Shown in pieces: positions 45,200 to 54,530 of a DNA stretch of 64,000 nt. This DNA comes from Ruminococcus bromii. GTDB taxonomy: Bacteria; Bacillota; Clostridia; Oscillospirales; Acutalibacteraceae. The stretch covers positions 1-64,000 of the forward strand of contig NZ_NNBY01000037.1 in the NCBI RefSeq assembly GCF_002834235.1, given 5' to 3'. The position numbers and the translations under genes were made by a program. The notes below the pieces were generated by a model that was not told the origin of the DNA, made no database searches, and saw nothing but the letters and a program-made list of their open reading frames with translations. Numbering within the stretch: the stretch's first letter is position 1; every line of letters begins with the position of its first letter.

Positions 45200-47659
45200 A
45201 TGCCGAGCAGAATTTTGCAAAAATATCCAACACAAAAACTATTCGGTTTGCGTGTTTTTCTTATATCAATTATAACCGCAACAGCACTTTTTCTACCGTT
45301 TATCATAATGGGTGGCGGTGTTTTCTATTATTACGGTGATTTCAATGTTCAGGAAATTCCGTTTTATCAGCTTGTGCATGACGCCGTAAGAAACGGTGAT
45401 ATGGGTTGGATGCACAATGTTGACCTCGGAACGGATATGCTCTCAAGTTTCAGCTTTTATCTTCTTGGCAGTCCGTTCTTTTGGCTGACAATTCCGTTCC
45501 CGAGTGAGGCTGTACCGTATCTTATCGGACCGTTGCTGATTTTAAAATTCGGCTGTGCGTCACTTTCCGCATATCTCTATCTGAAAAGATATGTGGCTGA
45601 CAGGAATTTTGCTCTTGTAGGCGGATTGCTGTATGCATTTTCGGGATTTTCAATCTACAATGTGTTCTTTTTCCACTTTCATGAACCGATGATAATGTTT
45701 CCGCTGTTGCTTGCGGCACTTGACGCATTCATCTATGACGGAAAAAGAATAGTGTTCGCACTTGCGGTATTCTCCGCTTGTGTTGTGAACTACTACTTCT
45801 TTGTGGGACAGGTTCTGTTCGTAATCATCTATTTTCTTATGATTACGCTTACCAAAACCTACAAATTTAAAGTTAAAAATTTTCTCTTGCTTGCGCTTGA
45901 GGTTATCATAGGATTCCTTGCAACGGCATTCATACTGCTGCCGTCAGTGCTCGGCTTAATGGGAAACCCAAGGCTTGCCGAGCTTCCGAACGGCTGGGAT
46001 TCGCTTGTCTACAGTCAACCGCAAAAATACTGGCTGATAATTTTAAGCCTGTTTTTCCCCGCAGATATGCCTGCGTTTCCTGTGTTCACACCCGGCTCAA
46101 ATTGCAGATGGGCGTCTGTTGCGGCATGGTTGCCGCTTGTCGGAATGACGGGAGTTATCGCATATTTTCAGGTTTGCCGAAAAAGCTGGCTCAAAAAGCT
46201 TCTTGCCGTGCTTGCGGTGTTTGCATGTGTGCCTGTTTTGAACAGTATGTTCCAGCTTATGAACAGCTCAATTTACTACGCAAGATGGTTCTATATGGGC
46301 GTGCTTATGCTTGTTCTTGCCACAATCAAGGCGTTTGAAAACAGAAAAACCGATTGGAACAGGGCGATTCGTTGGTCGGCAGGAATTACGGTAGGCGCAA
46401 CTCTGCTGATAGGTCTTATGCCTGTGAGCTATACGGATGAGGAGAGCGGCGATATTCAAAATACGGTTATCGGAACTCAGGCAACATTTGAACGCTATTG
46501 GCTCTATGTTCTTATGGCTTTGTTAAGTCTGCTTGCGTTCGTTCTCATAATCAAAAAATTCAGACGAAACAAAAAGAGATTTACGGTTATGCTCACTGTT
46601 GGTATCCTGAGCGTTTCGCTTTTTACCTCATATTTTATAATCGCCACAGGCTATTTCTCAAGCAGTAGTACAAATGCCATCAAAGAAGATATCATAAACA
46701 GGCGTGACGGTATCACAATTGCCGATATTGACAATGTTCGCAGTGATTTTTACGAATGTGTTGACAACACGGCAATGTTCTGGCAGATTCAGAGCATTAA
46801 CTGCTTTCAGAGTTCTGTTTCAACATCTATAATGCAGTTTTACGATGCACTCGGAATTACAAGGGATGTTGCGTCAAGACCTGACCTTGATGTATACGGA
46901 CTTCGCCCGTTTTTGAGTTGTAAGTATCTTTTTGATTACCGTGGCGACGGAAAATCGGGAAGTCTGAATTCATTCGTTGACGAAAACGGCAACACAAGAA
47001 TGCCGGGTTGGAAATATCTCAGAACGCAGAACCGTTTTGATATTTACCGCAACGAATACTACATTCCTATGGGATACACCTTTGATAAGTTCATTGCCGA
47101 AGAGGAATTTGACCTTGTGACGAACGCACACAAGTCCGAGGCTTTGCTCTACGCAATGGTTCTTCCCCGTGACCTTATGAAGAAGTATTCCGATATTACG
47201 GGCTACAGCGATGAAAAGTATAAGCTTTTGTACGGCAAACATCCGGAGGATTACGACAGCATTACGGAAAAGTTTGATTACAGTAATTCAGATTACAAAA
47301 AGGTTTGTAATCTCAGAGCCTTGAACAGTTGTACTTCATTTGAATATACAGATAACGGCTTTAAGGCTGTTTACAATAATAAAAAGGGTGACGATAACCT
47401 GTTGTTTTTCAGCGTTCCTTACAGCGATGGTTTTACCGCAACTGTAAACGGCAAGGCGGCAGATGTTGAAAAGGTTGACTACGGCTTTATGGCTGTTAAG
47501 ATTCCAAAGGGCGAAAAGTGTGACATTGTGTTCACCTACGAAACACCCGGATTTTCAACAGGTGTCAAAATCAGCCTTTGCGCATTCGGAGCATTTTTAA
47601 TCTACTGTGCGGTTATTGTGACCGTTAAAACAGTTAAAAAAAGAAAAAATAAAAACTGA
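45200..47659 (+). CDS. YfhO-family polytopic membrane protein
   Basis: 819 residues from the ATG at 45200, 5 bases after TGGAGGG; an upstream ATG at 45092 has no such site. About a dozen transmembrane helices fill residues 10-500. The first large loop (YYGDFNVQEIPFYQLVHDAVRNGDMGWMHNVDLGTD) holds the acidic residues expected in a GT-C-type lipid-linked sugar transferase. An extracellular domain of about 250 residues and a last helix follow. Bacillus YfhO adds sugar to lipoteichoic or wall polymers. It is the first of a cell-envelope operon. Confidence 0.85.
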   Translation: MPSRILQKYPTQKLFGLRVFLISIITATALFLPFIIMGGGVFYYYGDFNVQEIPFYQLVHDAVRNGDMGWMHNVDLGTDMLSSFSFYLLGSPFFWLTIPFPSEAVPYLIGPLLILKFGCASLSAYLYLKRYVADRNFALVGGLLYAFSGFSIYNVFFFHFHEPMIMFPLLLAALDAFIYDGKRIVFALAVFSACVVNYYFFVGQVLFVIIYFLMITLTKTYKFKVKNFLLLALEVIIGFLATAFILLPSVLGLMGNPRLAELPNGWDSLVYSQPQKYWLIILSLFFPADMPAFPVFTPGSNCRWASVAAWLPLVGMTGVIAYFQVCRKSWLKKLLAVLAVFACVPVLNSMFQLMNSSIYYARWFYMGVLMLVLATIKAFENRKTDWNRAIRWSAGITVGATLLIGLMPVSYTDEESGDIQNTVIGTQATFERYWLYVLMALLSLLAFVLIIKKFRRNKKRFTVMLTVGILSVSLFTSYFIIATGYFSSSSTNAIKEDIINRRDGITIADIDNVRSDFYECVDNTAMFWQIQSINCFQSSVSTSIMQFYDALGITRDVASRPDLDVYGLRPFLSCKYLFDYRGDGKSGSLNSFVDENGNTRMPGWKYLRTQNRFDIYRNEYYIPMGYTFDKFIAEEEFDLVTNAHKSEALLYAMVLPRDLMKKYSDITGYSDEKYKLLYGKHPEDYDSITEKFDYSNSDYKKVCNLRALNSCTSFEYTDNGFKAVYNNKKGDDNLLFFSVPYSDGFTATVNGKAADVEKVDYGFMAVKIPKGEKCDIVFTYETPGFSTGVKISLCAFGAFLIYCAVIVTVKTVKKRKNKN

Positions 47660-47698
47660 TAAAGATACAATCAGCATTTAAGTACGGAGGTATTTATT

Positions 47699-49060
47699 AT
47701 GTTTGGAAACAAAATACTTGACTTCAAAGACGAACTTTTAAAGGATCTTAACACACTTCTTTCTTTTGAATCGGTTGACGGTGAAAAGAATGACGAGTGC
47801 GATAATGCCTTGAATTTTATTCTTAAAAGAGCAGAAGATTTCGGTCTGACAGGGGAGAGAACAACCGACAAGAGCGGTCATATAACCTTTGGCGACAGCG
47901 GAAAGCTTTGCGGTGTGCTTACTCACCTTGATGTTGTTCCTGCGGGAAACAGCTGGAGCGTTCCGCCGTATGCGCTTACCGAAAAGGATGGCAGACTTTA
48001 CGGCAGAGGAATTGCAGATGACAAGGGTGCGGCTCTTGTTACTCTCTATTGTTTGAAAGCAATCAAGGACAGCGGTGTAAAGGGCGTGAACACTCTGCGT
48101 GCTATTTACGGCACGGGTGAAGAAACGGGTATGGAGGATATGGAAAATTATTTCAAGAAAAATCCACTTCCCGACATGGCATTCACTCCCGACAGCGACT
48201 ACGGCATTTGCTTTGCCGAAAAGGGTATTCTTCAGCTTGAAGTCAGCACACTTTTAAATAATGCAACAACACTCAGCCAGTTCCATGCAGGCAGAGCAGT
48301 TAATGCAGTTCCCGACAGAGCGTATGTAATGCTTGATTCATCAGACTATGACGAGCAGACTCTCATGCGCCTTGCAGACGCAAGTGACGGTGATTTTGAA
48401 TTTAATTACACTATTGACGGTCTTATGATAATCAGCCGTGGCAAAGCGGCTCATGCGTGTGAACCGGACAAGGGCTACAATGCCGCAGCGGCACTTGTTG
48501 ACCTTATCTCAAATGTTTACACAACAAAGGAAACAGGTTCAATCTGTTCATTTATTGACTACGCAATTAACAAGGAAACAAACGGCAGATCACTCGGTCT
48601 TAAAATGAGCGACGCTGTTTCGGGCTCGCTCACCGTAAACCTCAGCAGCGTGAATATTGAGGGACAGACCGCAAAGGCTGTGTTTGATATCCGTTATCCC
48701 GTTACCGTGAGCGGAAACAGAGTTCTCAAACAGTTCAAAAAGGTTGCAAAAATCAGCGACCTCAAGGTTACTGTTCTCAATCACGAAGAACCGCTTTATG
48801 CCGATAAGGACAGCAAGCTTGTAAAGCTTCTCTCTGACGCTTATGAAAGCGTAACAGGTGAAAAGGCTGAGCTTTATTCAACAGGCGGCGGAACATACGC
48901 AAGAATGCTCGGAGGTAACGGTGTTGCATTCGGTCCTGCATTCAAAAATGACGATGTTCGTATGCACAACGCAGACGAAAGTATGGACAAAGAGAATTTC
49001 TTTAAACACGCTCAGATTTGCCTTGAGGCAATGTACAGAATGTTTACTGACGGAGAATAA
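47699..49060 (+). CDS. pepV: M20-family dipeptidase, PepV-like
   Basis: 453 residues. Metal ligands: H76 (HLDVVPAG), D107 (ADDKGA) and the E141/E142 pair (GTGEETGMED); the late ligand His is in a VRMHNADES context near the C-terminus. The lid/dimer domain lies at about 185-380. PepV/Sapep enzymes cut Xaa-His and other dipeptides in the cytoplasm. It is 39 bases after the YfhO gene, so cotranscription is likely although the function is not obviously linked to the envelope. Confidence 0.88.
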   Translation: MFGNKILDFKDELLKDLNTLLSFESVDGEKNDECDNALNFILKRAEDFGLTGERTTDKSGHITFGDSGKLCGVLTHLDVVPAGNSWSVPPYALTEKDGRLYGRGIADDKGAALVTLYCLKAIKDSGVKGVNTLRAIYGTGEETGMEDMENYFKKNPLPDMAFTPDSDYGICFAEKGILQLEVSTLLNNATTLSQFHAGRAVNAVPDRAYVMLDSSDYDEQTLMRLADASDGDFEFNYTIDGLMIISRGKAAHACEPDKGYNAAAALVDLISNVYTTKETGSICSFIDYAINKETNGRSLGLKMSDAVSGSLTVNLSSVNIEGQTAKAVFDIRYPVTVSGNRVLKQFKKVAKISDLKVTVLNHEEPLYADKDSKLVKLLSDAYESVTGEKAELYSTGGGTYARMLGGNGVAFGPAFKNDDVRMHNADESMDKENFFKHAQICLEAMYRMFTDGE

Positions 49061-49102
49061 TGCGTTTCGTTATGAACAAATTCAGATGAAAAGGGAATGC
49101 TA

Positions 49103-49891
49103 ATGAATACGGAAAAAACTGTTAGAAAACAGGCAAAAAAGGTTCTTGAGGGAAATCGGTCGGTAATTATCTCAGAGGTAATGGTTGCTGTGCTTGCATT
49201 TTTGACAGGGCTGTTTGCGTTCAGCCTTGCAATGTCTGTGGCAGGACTTTATGATGTAAAAAATCCGAATCAGACTCAGCAGATGCTTACAATGATTTTC
49301 GGGCTTGTATTTTTTGCTTTTGTTGTTGTGTGTCTGCCGCTCATAAACGGAGTTTACAGAAGTGTGTGTAATGTAGTCAGAGGCAGAGAGTGCAGTCCTC
49401 TTGATGTTTTTTACTATTATAAAAAGCCGAAATTATTTTTTAAGTCTGTTATTCTTGATGTAATTTCAGTCGGCTTGTTTTTTATCATAAGCGGTCTGCT
49501 CAATGTGTTCAATTATCTTAGTGCGGTTTCGGATAAAATAATTGACAATTCACCCTCGCTCACGGCGGTTGTGGCTGTATTGCTTGTTTTGGCGTTTATC
49601 GTCAGCGCTGCGGTTGTTGTGGTGTGTTACATTATTTTTGTTCATTATACATTTTTGGCTTACGGTTTTAACGAACATCTGCCGCTCGGAATTTATCTTC
49701 CGAGAATGATGGCTTTTTCAATAAAGAACTTCATCCCCACAATAAAGCTGTTTATCGGTTTTATCGGCTGGGCGGCTTTGTGCTTTTTTGTTGTTCCGGC
49801 ATTTTATGCCGTACCTTATTTTCTGACAACCTCTGCAATGTCTGCAAAATGGTTGTTCGAGCTTGAAGGGAGCAGAGATATTATATGTTAG
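49103..49891 (+). CDS. Multi-pass membrane protein, unknown function
   Basis: 262 residues from the ATG at 49103, 7 bases after AAGGG (an ATG at 49097 is too close). Five to six hydrophobic helices are visible, for example VMVAVLAFLTGLFAFSLAM and AVVAVLLVLAFIVSAAVVVV. The RECSPLDVFYYYKKPKLFFKSVI segment is typical of DUF975-like/YihY-type integral membrane proteins. The last bases overlap the GT2 gene. No substrate or reaction can be given. Confidence 0.68.
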   Translation: MNTEKTVRKQAKKVLEGNRSVIISEVMVAVLAFLTGLFAFSLAMSVAGLYDVKNPNQTQQMLTMIFGLVFFAFVVVCLPLINGVYRSVCNVVRGRECSPLDVFYYYKKPKLFFKSVILDVISVGLFFIISGLLNVFNYLSAVSDKIIDNSPSLTAVVAVLLVLAFIVSAAVVVVCYIIFVHYTFLAYGFNEHLPLGIYLPRMMAFSIKNFIPTIKLFIGFIGWAALCFFVVPAFYAVPYFLTTSAMSAKWLFELEGSRDIIC

Positions 49892-50964
49892 TTTCACTTT
49901 GTATGATAGCCTATAACGAATCGAATGCTTTGAGCGGACTTTTCAGGGATATTGCACTTCAAGACTATCCGCATGATAAAATTGAGGTGGTATTTGTTGA
50001 CAGTATGTCAACCGATGATACTAAAGAGAAAATGGAAAAGTTCCGTGATACCGACTACGGCTTTTGGAATGTGTCCGTTGTTCAATGCGTAAAGCGTAAT
50101 CAGGCAACCTCATGGAATGCCGCTCTGATGACCGCAAAGGGCGATGTTATTATAAGAGTTGACGCTCACGCAAGAATTCCGAGAAATTTTGTTTCACGAA
50201 ATGTTTATAACATAAAGCAGGGCGAAAATGTAGTAGGCGGCGGCAGACCGAATATCACTTCAAATGTTTCAAGCTGGAAGCTTACTTTGCTTGCGGCTGA
50301 GGATTCTCTGTTCGGCAGCTCGGTTGCTTCGTACAGACGGCCGCTTGCGCAAAAGGAATATCTTGACAGCCTTTTTCATGCGGCTTACCGCAGAGAGGTT
50401 ATTGCTAAGGTCGGCGGATTTAACGAAAATCTCGGCAGAACCGAGGATAATGAATTTCACTACCGCATTAGAATGGCGGGCTACAAGATGTGCTGTTGCC
50501 CCGATATTATTTCGTATCAGCATTCACGAAACGACCTTCACGGAATGATAAGGCAGAAGTATTCAAACGGACGGTGGATAGGACTTACACTCTCGGAATG
50601 TCCCGGTTGTCTTTCATACTTTCACTTTGCACCGTTTCTTTTTGTAATGGCGCTTCTCGGCTGTTCCGTGCTTGCATTTCTCGGACTTCCGCTTTTTTTG
50701 TACATTCTTTTGATAATCTACGGAATGTTTGATATTGTAAACGCTGTCGGATGTTGCACAATGAAAAATGTTCAGCCTCAGTTTGTGTTTTTGCCGTTCA
50801 TTTTCCCGTTGCTCCATGTTGCCTACGGAATAGGTACGATTGTTGGTTTGATTCAGATTCCGTCATGGCGGAAGAAAATCAAAAACAGCGGTGCGAAAGA
50901 ACACATTGAAAAGGTAAAAAGAAAAATCAGGGAAAACACACTTCCCGGTCATTCATACAAATAA
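49885..50964 (+). CDS. Glycosyltransferase family 2, ExoA-like
   Basis: 359 residues. The GT-A start (VSLCMIAYNESNALSGLFRDI), VDSMSTDDTKEKM and the DxH-type sugar site IRVDAHARIP are followed by GGFNENLGRTEDNEFHYRIRMAGYK, as in ExoA of succinoglycan synthesis. Three C-terminal membrane helices (about 245-320) tether it. It probably transfers a sugar to a lipid-linked envelope glycan. The start codon overlaps the end of the upstream gene, and LicD follows. Confidence 0.9.
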   Translation: MLVSLCMIAYNESNALSGLFRDIALQDYPHDKIEVVFVDSMSTDDTKEKMEKFRDTDYGFWNVSVVQCVKRNQATSWNAALMTAKGDVIIRVDAHARIPRNFVSRNVYNIKQGENVVGGGRPNITSNVSSWKLTLLAAEDSLFGSSVASYRRPLAQKEYLDSLFHAAYRREVIAKVGGFNENLGRTEDNEFHYRIRMAGYKMCCCPDIISYQHSRNDLHGMIRQKYSNGRWIGLTLSECPGCLSYFHFAPFLFVMALLGCSVLAFLGLPLFLYILLIIYGMFDIVNAVGCCTMKNVQPQFVFLPFIFPLLHVAYGIGTIVGLIQIPSWRKKIKNSGAKEHIEKVKRKIRENTLPGHSYK

Positions 50965-51014
50965 TTTTTTGGGCGGATAATCTCCGCCCGTATTTGATAT
51001 TTACGGAGATACTT

Positions 51015-51884
51015 ATGACTGAAAAAGTAGAACTTACCCCCGAACTTTTGCGTGAGTTACAGCTTAAACAGCTTGATATGCTCGTGTATTTCAGGGACTT
51101 TTGCGAAAAGAACAATCTCACATTCTATCTCATCGGCGGTGCGTTAATCGGTGCGCTCAGAAACGGCGGATTCGTTCCGTGGGATGATGATGTTGATGTT
51201 ATGCTGCCACGAGAGGACTACGAAAAGCTGTACAAGCTTTGGCATGAACAGGGCGCAGACGGAAGATTTCGACTTCTCAAAACCGACAGCGATATGTTCA
51301 CGGGCAATATTTTTATGACCGTAACCGACACAAATTACACTATGGTCAAGACAAATCAGACCGAGGTTGATATTCCGCACGGACTTGTGCTTGATGTCTT
51401 TCCGCTTGATGTTTGTCCCGACAGCCGTTTTGCACGAAAAATGCAGTATGTGTGGACAATGCTTTATTCGCTGTTTCTGGCTCAGGTTGTTCCCGAAAAG
51501 CACGGCGGAATTGTGGGAGCAGGCAGTAAGGCTTTGCTTTCAATTTTCAGAGGAAAAAAGCTCCGAGAAAAGATTTGGAGAACTGCCGAAAAGCATATGA
51601 TTAAGTACAGGCTTGATAAAAACAAGTGTGTAACGGAGCTTTGTTCGGGCCCTCATTGGATGAAAATTGAGTATCCGAAACACATTTATTCGGGTGTTGA
51701 TTATGTCACATTTGAGGGCATAAAAATGCCGTGTATGTCTGGCTATGACGAGTATCTCAGAATGGTTTTCGGTGATTATATGCAGCTTCCGCCGGTTGAG
51801 GACAGAGTGCCACACCACGATATTGCATATCTTGACCTGAACTCACCGTGTGAAATTTATGACAGCAAAAGAAAGAATAAGTAA
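51015..51884 (+). CDS. licD: LicD-family phosphotransferase
   Basis: 289 residues from the ATG at 51015. The nucleotidyltransferase-like motif LIGGALIGALRNGGFVPWDDDVDVMLPREDYEKL is the hallmark of LicD. LicD enzymes attach phosphocholine or a related phospho-group to surface glycans, teichoic acid or capsule. Together with the GT2, YfhO and LCP genes it suggests a decorated wall polymer. The donor group is unknown; no choline uptake genes are in view. Confidence 0.9.
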   Translation: MTEKVELTPELLRELQLKQLDMLVYFRDFCEKNNLTFYLIGGALIGALRNGGFVPWDDDVDVMLPREDYEKLYKLWHEQGADGRFRLLKTDSDMFTGNIFMTVTDTNYTMVKTNQTEVDIPHGLVLDVFPLDVCPDSRFARKMQYVWTMLYSLFLAQVVPEKHGGIVGAGSKALLSIFRGKKLREKIWRTAEKHMIKYRLDKNKCVTELCSGPHWMKIEYPKHIYSGVDYVTFEGIKMPCMSGYDEYLRMVFGDYMQLPPVEDRVPHHDIAYLDLNSPCEIYDSKRKNK

Positions 51885-51899
51885 AAATAACGGTGCATT

Positions 51900-52625
51900 A
51901 TGGAGCTTATAAGAGATAATTGGAATAAAAATGACTATGATGATTTTGTAGAGGAACTTCGTTCATATGCCGATGAAAAGTACAGAAGCTTTCATTCCTC
52001 ATTGATTCCCGACAATGACAAGGGCTTTTTTATCGGAGTAAGAATGCCTGTTATGCGAAAGCTCGGCAAGGAAATTTCTAAGGGCAACGGACGCAGTTTT
52101 TTAGAGCAGACAACCGATAATTCTTATGAAGAAAAAACAATGCGAGGTATTGTAATCGGTTTGCTCAAAACCGAAAGCTATGAAGAATTTTTGATGTACA
52201 GCGATGATTTTGTACAGCGTATAGACAGCTGGGCGGTTTGCGACGGCTTTTGTGCAAATCTCAAAGAAACCAAAAAGTACAAATCAGAATTTTTTCCTCA
52301 TGTTTGTGAATACACAAAAAGCGACAATCCGTGGACAATTCGTGCAGGTCTTGTGCTGATGCTTGACTATTATCTTGAAGATGAGTACATAGACACGGTG
52401 CTTGAATGTTGTGACAATGCGAAAAATCCGCATTATTATGTGAGTATGGCAAGGGCATGGCTTGTTGCAACGTCACTTGCAAAGTGCAGAGAACAGACTA
52501 TGCGGTACATAAAGTCAAATTCGCTTGATAACGCAACCTTTAATAAAATGATTCGGAAATGCGTTGAAAGTTTCAGAATTGACGATGAAACGAAAAAATA
52601 TCTCAAAACACTGAAGAGATATTGA
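51900..52625 (+). CDS. DNA alkylation repair protein, AlkD-like HEAT-repeat
   Basis: 241 residues of helical HEAT-like repeats with the AlkD/AlkC pattern (FFIGVRMPVMRKLGKEIS, IDSWAVCDGFCANL, NPWTIRAGLVLMLDYYL, YYVSMARAWLVATSLAKC). AlkD excises bulky or positively charged alkylated bases. The Trp/Asp/Arg positions used by AlkD (W, D in SWAVCD; R in TIRAG) are present. It is the last gene of the run; an FMN riboswitch begins 37 bases later. Confidence 0.88.
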   Translation: MELIRDNWNKNDYDDFVEELRSYADEKYRSFHSSLIPDNDKGFFIGVRMPVMRKLGKEISKGNGRSFLEQTTDNSYEEKTMRGIVIGLLKTESYEEFLMYSDDFVQRIDSWAVCDGFCANLKETKKYKSEFFPHVCEYTKSDNPWTIRAGLVLMLDYYLEDEYIDTVLECCDNAKNPHYYVSMARAWLVATSLAKCREQTMRYIKSNSLDNATFNKMIRKCVESFRIDDETKKYLKTLKRY

Positions 52626-52661
52626 CAAATCCGAAAATCGGCATATAATATAATCAACAGT

Positions 52662-52777
52662 TGTCTTCGGGGCGGAGTGAAATTCTCCACCGGTGGTTAA
52701 AGTCCACTAACAGGTGCAAGCCTGCCGAGTCTGTGAAATTCAGACACCGACGGTTATAGTCCGGATACGAGAAGATG
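52662..52777 (+). promoter_or_regulatory. FMN riboswitch
   Basis: The RFN element is complete: TCTTCGGGGCGGAGTGAAAT, the CACCGGTGG and AGTCCACT arms, AGGTGCAAGCCTG, the CGAGTCTGTGAAATTCAGAC arm, CCGACGGT and AGTCCGGATACGAGAAGA. FMN binding should lower expression of ribU. Confidence 0.97.
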
Positions 52778-52815
52778 CGGCAGAACAGGCGGTTCGTCTG
52801 TTTTATTTTGGTACG

Positions 52816-52850
52816 CAATCCCGTTACATTTGTAGCGGGATTTTTCTTTT
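52816..52850 (+). terminator. Expression-platform terminator of the FMN riboswitch
   Basis: AATCCCGTTACA / TGTAGCGGGATT stem followed by TTTTCTTTT, about 40 bases after the aptamer. Confidence 0.88.
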
Positions 52851-52887
52851 CCCGACAACTCGAAATAATTTTTCAGGAGTGGTCGTA

Positions 52888-53550
52888 ATGACAAAATCAA
52901 AAGCAAAAACAATCAATTCAGACAACACGGCAAAGACAACAAAGCTTGCCGTAACCGCAATGCTTGCGGCACTTTCGGCAGTTCTTATGTTCTTTGAATT
53001 TCCTCTCGGATTCATCGCACCTTCATTCTATGAGTTCGATTTTTCCGAAGTTCCCGTTCTTGTCGGAACATTCAGTATGGGCCCGATTGCCGGTGTAGTA
53101 ATTGAATTTGTAAAAATTCTCGTTAAGTTTCTTATCAAAGGCACAAGCACAGGCGGAGTAGGGGAGCTTGCAAACTTCCTCATCGGCTGTTCGTTTATCC
53201 TGCCGGCAGGTTTCATCTACAAGTACAAAAAAACAAGAGTCGGTGCGATTGTCGGAATGCTTACGGGTACGGTTGCAATGGCGGCAATCGGTGTGGTTCT
53301 CAACACATTCGTGCTTGTTCCGCTCTACTCGTCATTTATGCCGCTTACAGAAATTATCAAAATGGGACAGGCAATTTTCCCTGCAATTGACGGTACATTT
53401 ACATTCTGCCTGTACTGCGTAGGTCCATTCAACATCATTAAGGGACTCATCATTTCGGTAGTTGTTTTCATAATCTACAAGCCGCTTTCAAGACTTATCA
53501 ACAGCCTCGATGCCCTTCTTACAAAGAAGAAAAAAGCAACGGTTCAGTAA
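52888..53550 (+). CDS. ribU: Riboflavin ECF transporter S component
   Basis: 220 residues; the ATG at 52888 follows CAGGAGTGG. Six membrane helices with the RibU pattern (LAVTAMLAALSAVLMFFEFPLGF, YEFDFSEVPVLVGTFSMGPIAG, IGCSFILPAGFIYKYKKT). RibU binds riboflavin/FMN outside and docks to the shared EcfAAT energy module, which is not encoded here. The upstream FMN riboswitch strongly supports the substrate. The N-terminal 20 residues are a basic extension. Confidence 0.95.
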   Translation: MTKSKAKTINSDNTAKTTKLAVTAMLAALSAVLMFFEFPLGFIAPSFYEFDFSEVPVLVGTFSMGPIAGVVIEFVKILVKFLIKGTSTGGVGELANFLIGCSFILPAGFIYKYKKTRVGAIVGMLTGTVAMAAIGVVLNTFVLVPLYSSFMPLTEIIKMGQAIFPAIDGTFTFCLYCVGPFNIIKGLIISVVVFIIYKPLSRLINSLDALLTKKKKATVQ

Positions 53551-53621
53551 ACCCGAAATTAATTTTTGGTTGACAAACAGCAAATTCAGGCGTATAATAG
53601 CATACGGTGTCGAAAGACATC

Positions 53622-53722
53622 TATCACAGAGTAGAAATTTGTGCGTGAAGTGTTTTGCGGACGGGGAGTTGCCGCAAGAACGAAAGGTTTATCCTGCGGT
53701 ACAGATTTCGCATCCCGCTGTT
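53622..53722 (+). promoter_or_regulatory. Tetrahydrofolate (THF) riboswitch
   Basis: The class consensus is visible in order: AGAGTAGA, GTGCGTGAAGTG, ACGGGGAGTTGCCG, ACGAAAGG, CCTGCGGTACA and GCATCCCGCT. It lies directly before a folate-type S component, which confirms the ligand class. The 3' strand CCCGCTG can also pair with CAGCGGG at 53741-53747. Confidence 0.9.
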
Positions 53723-53741
53723 ACTTTGGGACATATAATTC

Positions 53742-53772
53742 AGCGGGCAGAGCAATCTGTCCGCTTTTTTCT
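53742..53772 (+). terminator. Expression-platform terminator of the THF riboswitch
   Basis: GCGGGCAG / CTGTCCGC stem (one G:U) followed by seven T. Its 5' strand overlaps CAGCGGG, which can instead pair with the aptamer 3' end, so ligand-bound and free forms exclude each other. Confidence 0.85.
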
Positions 53773-53809
53773 TCCTGAAGCAACAACAGAGATTCAGGAG
53801 GTAAAAAAT

Positions 53810-54382
53810 ATGTCACAACTCAAAAAAATTCAAAGCTCTTTGCTTGAAATGAAGAGTATCTACGCTCTTGCGGCAATTGCAATGCTGCTTGCACTTCGTA
53901 TTGTTCTCGGATTTTTTGCAAACAGCACACTTCCGTTTTTCGGAAACAATGTAAAGCTCAGCGCAGCGTTCCTTCCCATAGCCGTAACAGGCGTAATGTT
54001 CGGACCGATTCCTGCCGCAATTGTCGGTGCTTTGGGAGATATTCTTTCATTTATCATTGCCCCGACAGGCGCATATTTTCCCGGCTTTACAATCAACGGC
54101 TTTATTACAGGTTTTATCTACGGTATGTTTCTTTATAAGAACAATGTAACTCCGCTCAGAGTTGTTCTTGCATGGTTTACAAATATGCTCTGCGTTGAAA
54201 CATTCCTTACGGCTTTTTGGCTTTACACACTCTACGGCGGCGGTTCAACACCGTACACAGTTTATCTTACAGCAAGATTCATCAGTGTTGCCGTTAAGTG
54301 CATTCCCGAGATTATTCTTGTGTTTGCTCTTGGTAAGCTTGTAGGTAAAATTCGTGTTCCGCACGCAATAAAGAGAACCTGA
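53810..54382 (+). CDS. folT: Folate ECF transporter S component
   Basis: 190 residues; the ATG at 53810 follows CAGGAGG by 8 bases. Six membrane helices (IYALAAIAMLLALRIVLGFF, KLSAAFLPIAVTGVMFGPIPAAIVGALGDILSFI, PGFTINGFITGFIYGMFLY) match the FolT family, and the THF riboswitch supports folate as substrate. Like RibU it needs EcfAAT from elsewhere in the genome. It has its own riboswitch and terminator, so it is regulated separately from ribU. Confidence 0.93.
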   Translation: MSQLKKIQSSLLEMKSIYALAAIAMLLALRIVLGFFANSTLPFFGNNVKLSAAFLPIAVTGVMFGPIPAAIVGALGDILSFIIAPTGAYFPGFTINGFITGFIYGMFLYKNNVTPLRVVLAWFTNMLCVETFLTAFWLYTLYGGGSTPYTVYLTARFISVAVKCIPEIILVFALGKLVGKIRVPHAIKRT

Positions 54383-54404
54383 TGAAAAACTAATGCAAAA
54401 TTTT

Positions 54405-54451
54405 AAGGTTGGAAATCGACTGCTCCCCGCAGTAGTTTCCAACCTTTTTTG
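54405..54451 (+). terminator. Terminator of folT
   Basis: AAGGTTGGAAA / TTTCCAACCTT stem with a GCTGCTCCCCGCAGT-like inner arm, followed by a T run. Confidence 0.88.
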
Positions 54452-54530
54452 TTTGTGCAGCGGCGGATAGTAACGGTACAATATTTGTAATTCAACTTGC
54501 TTTATAAATACAACAATGTCATTGTTAAAC

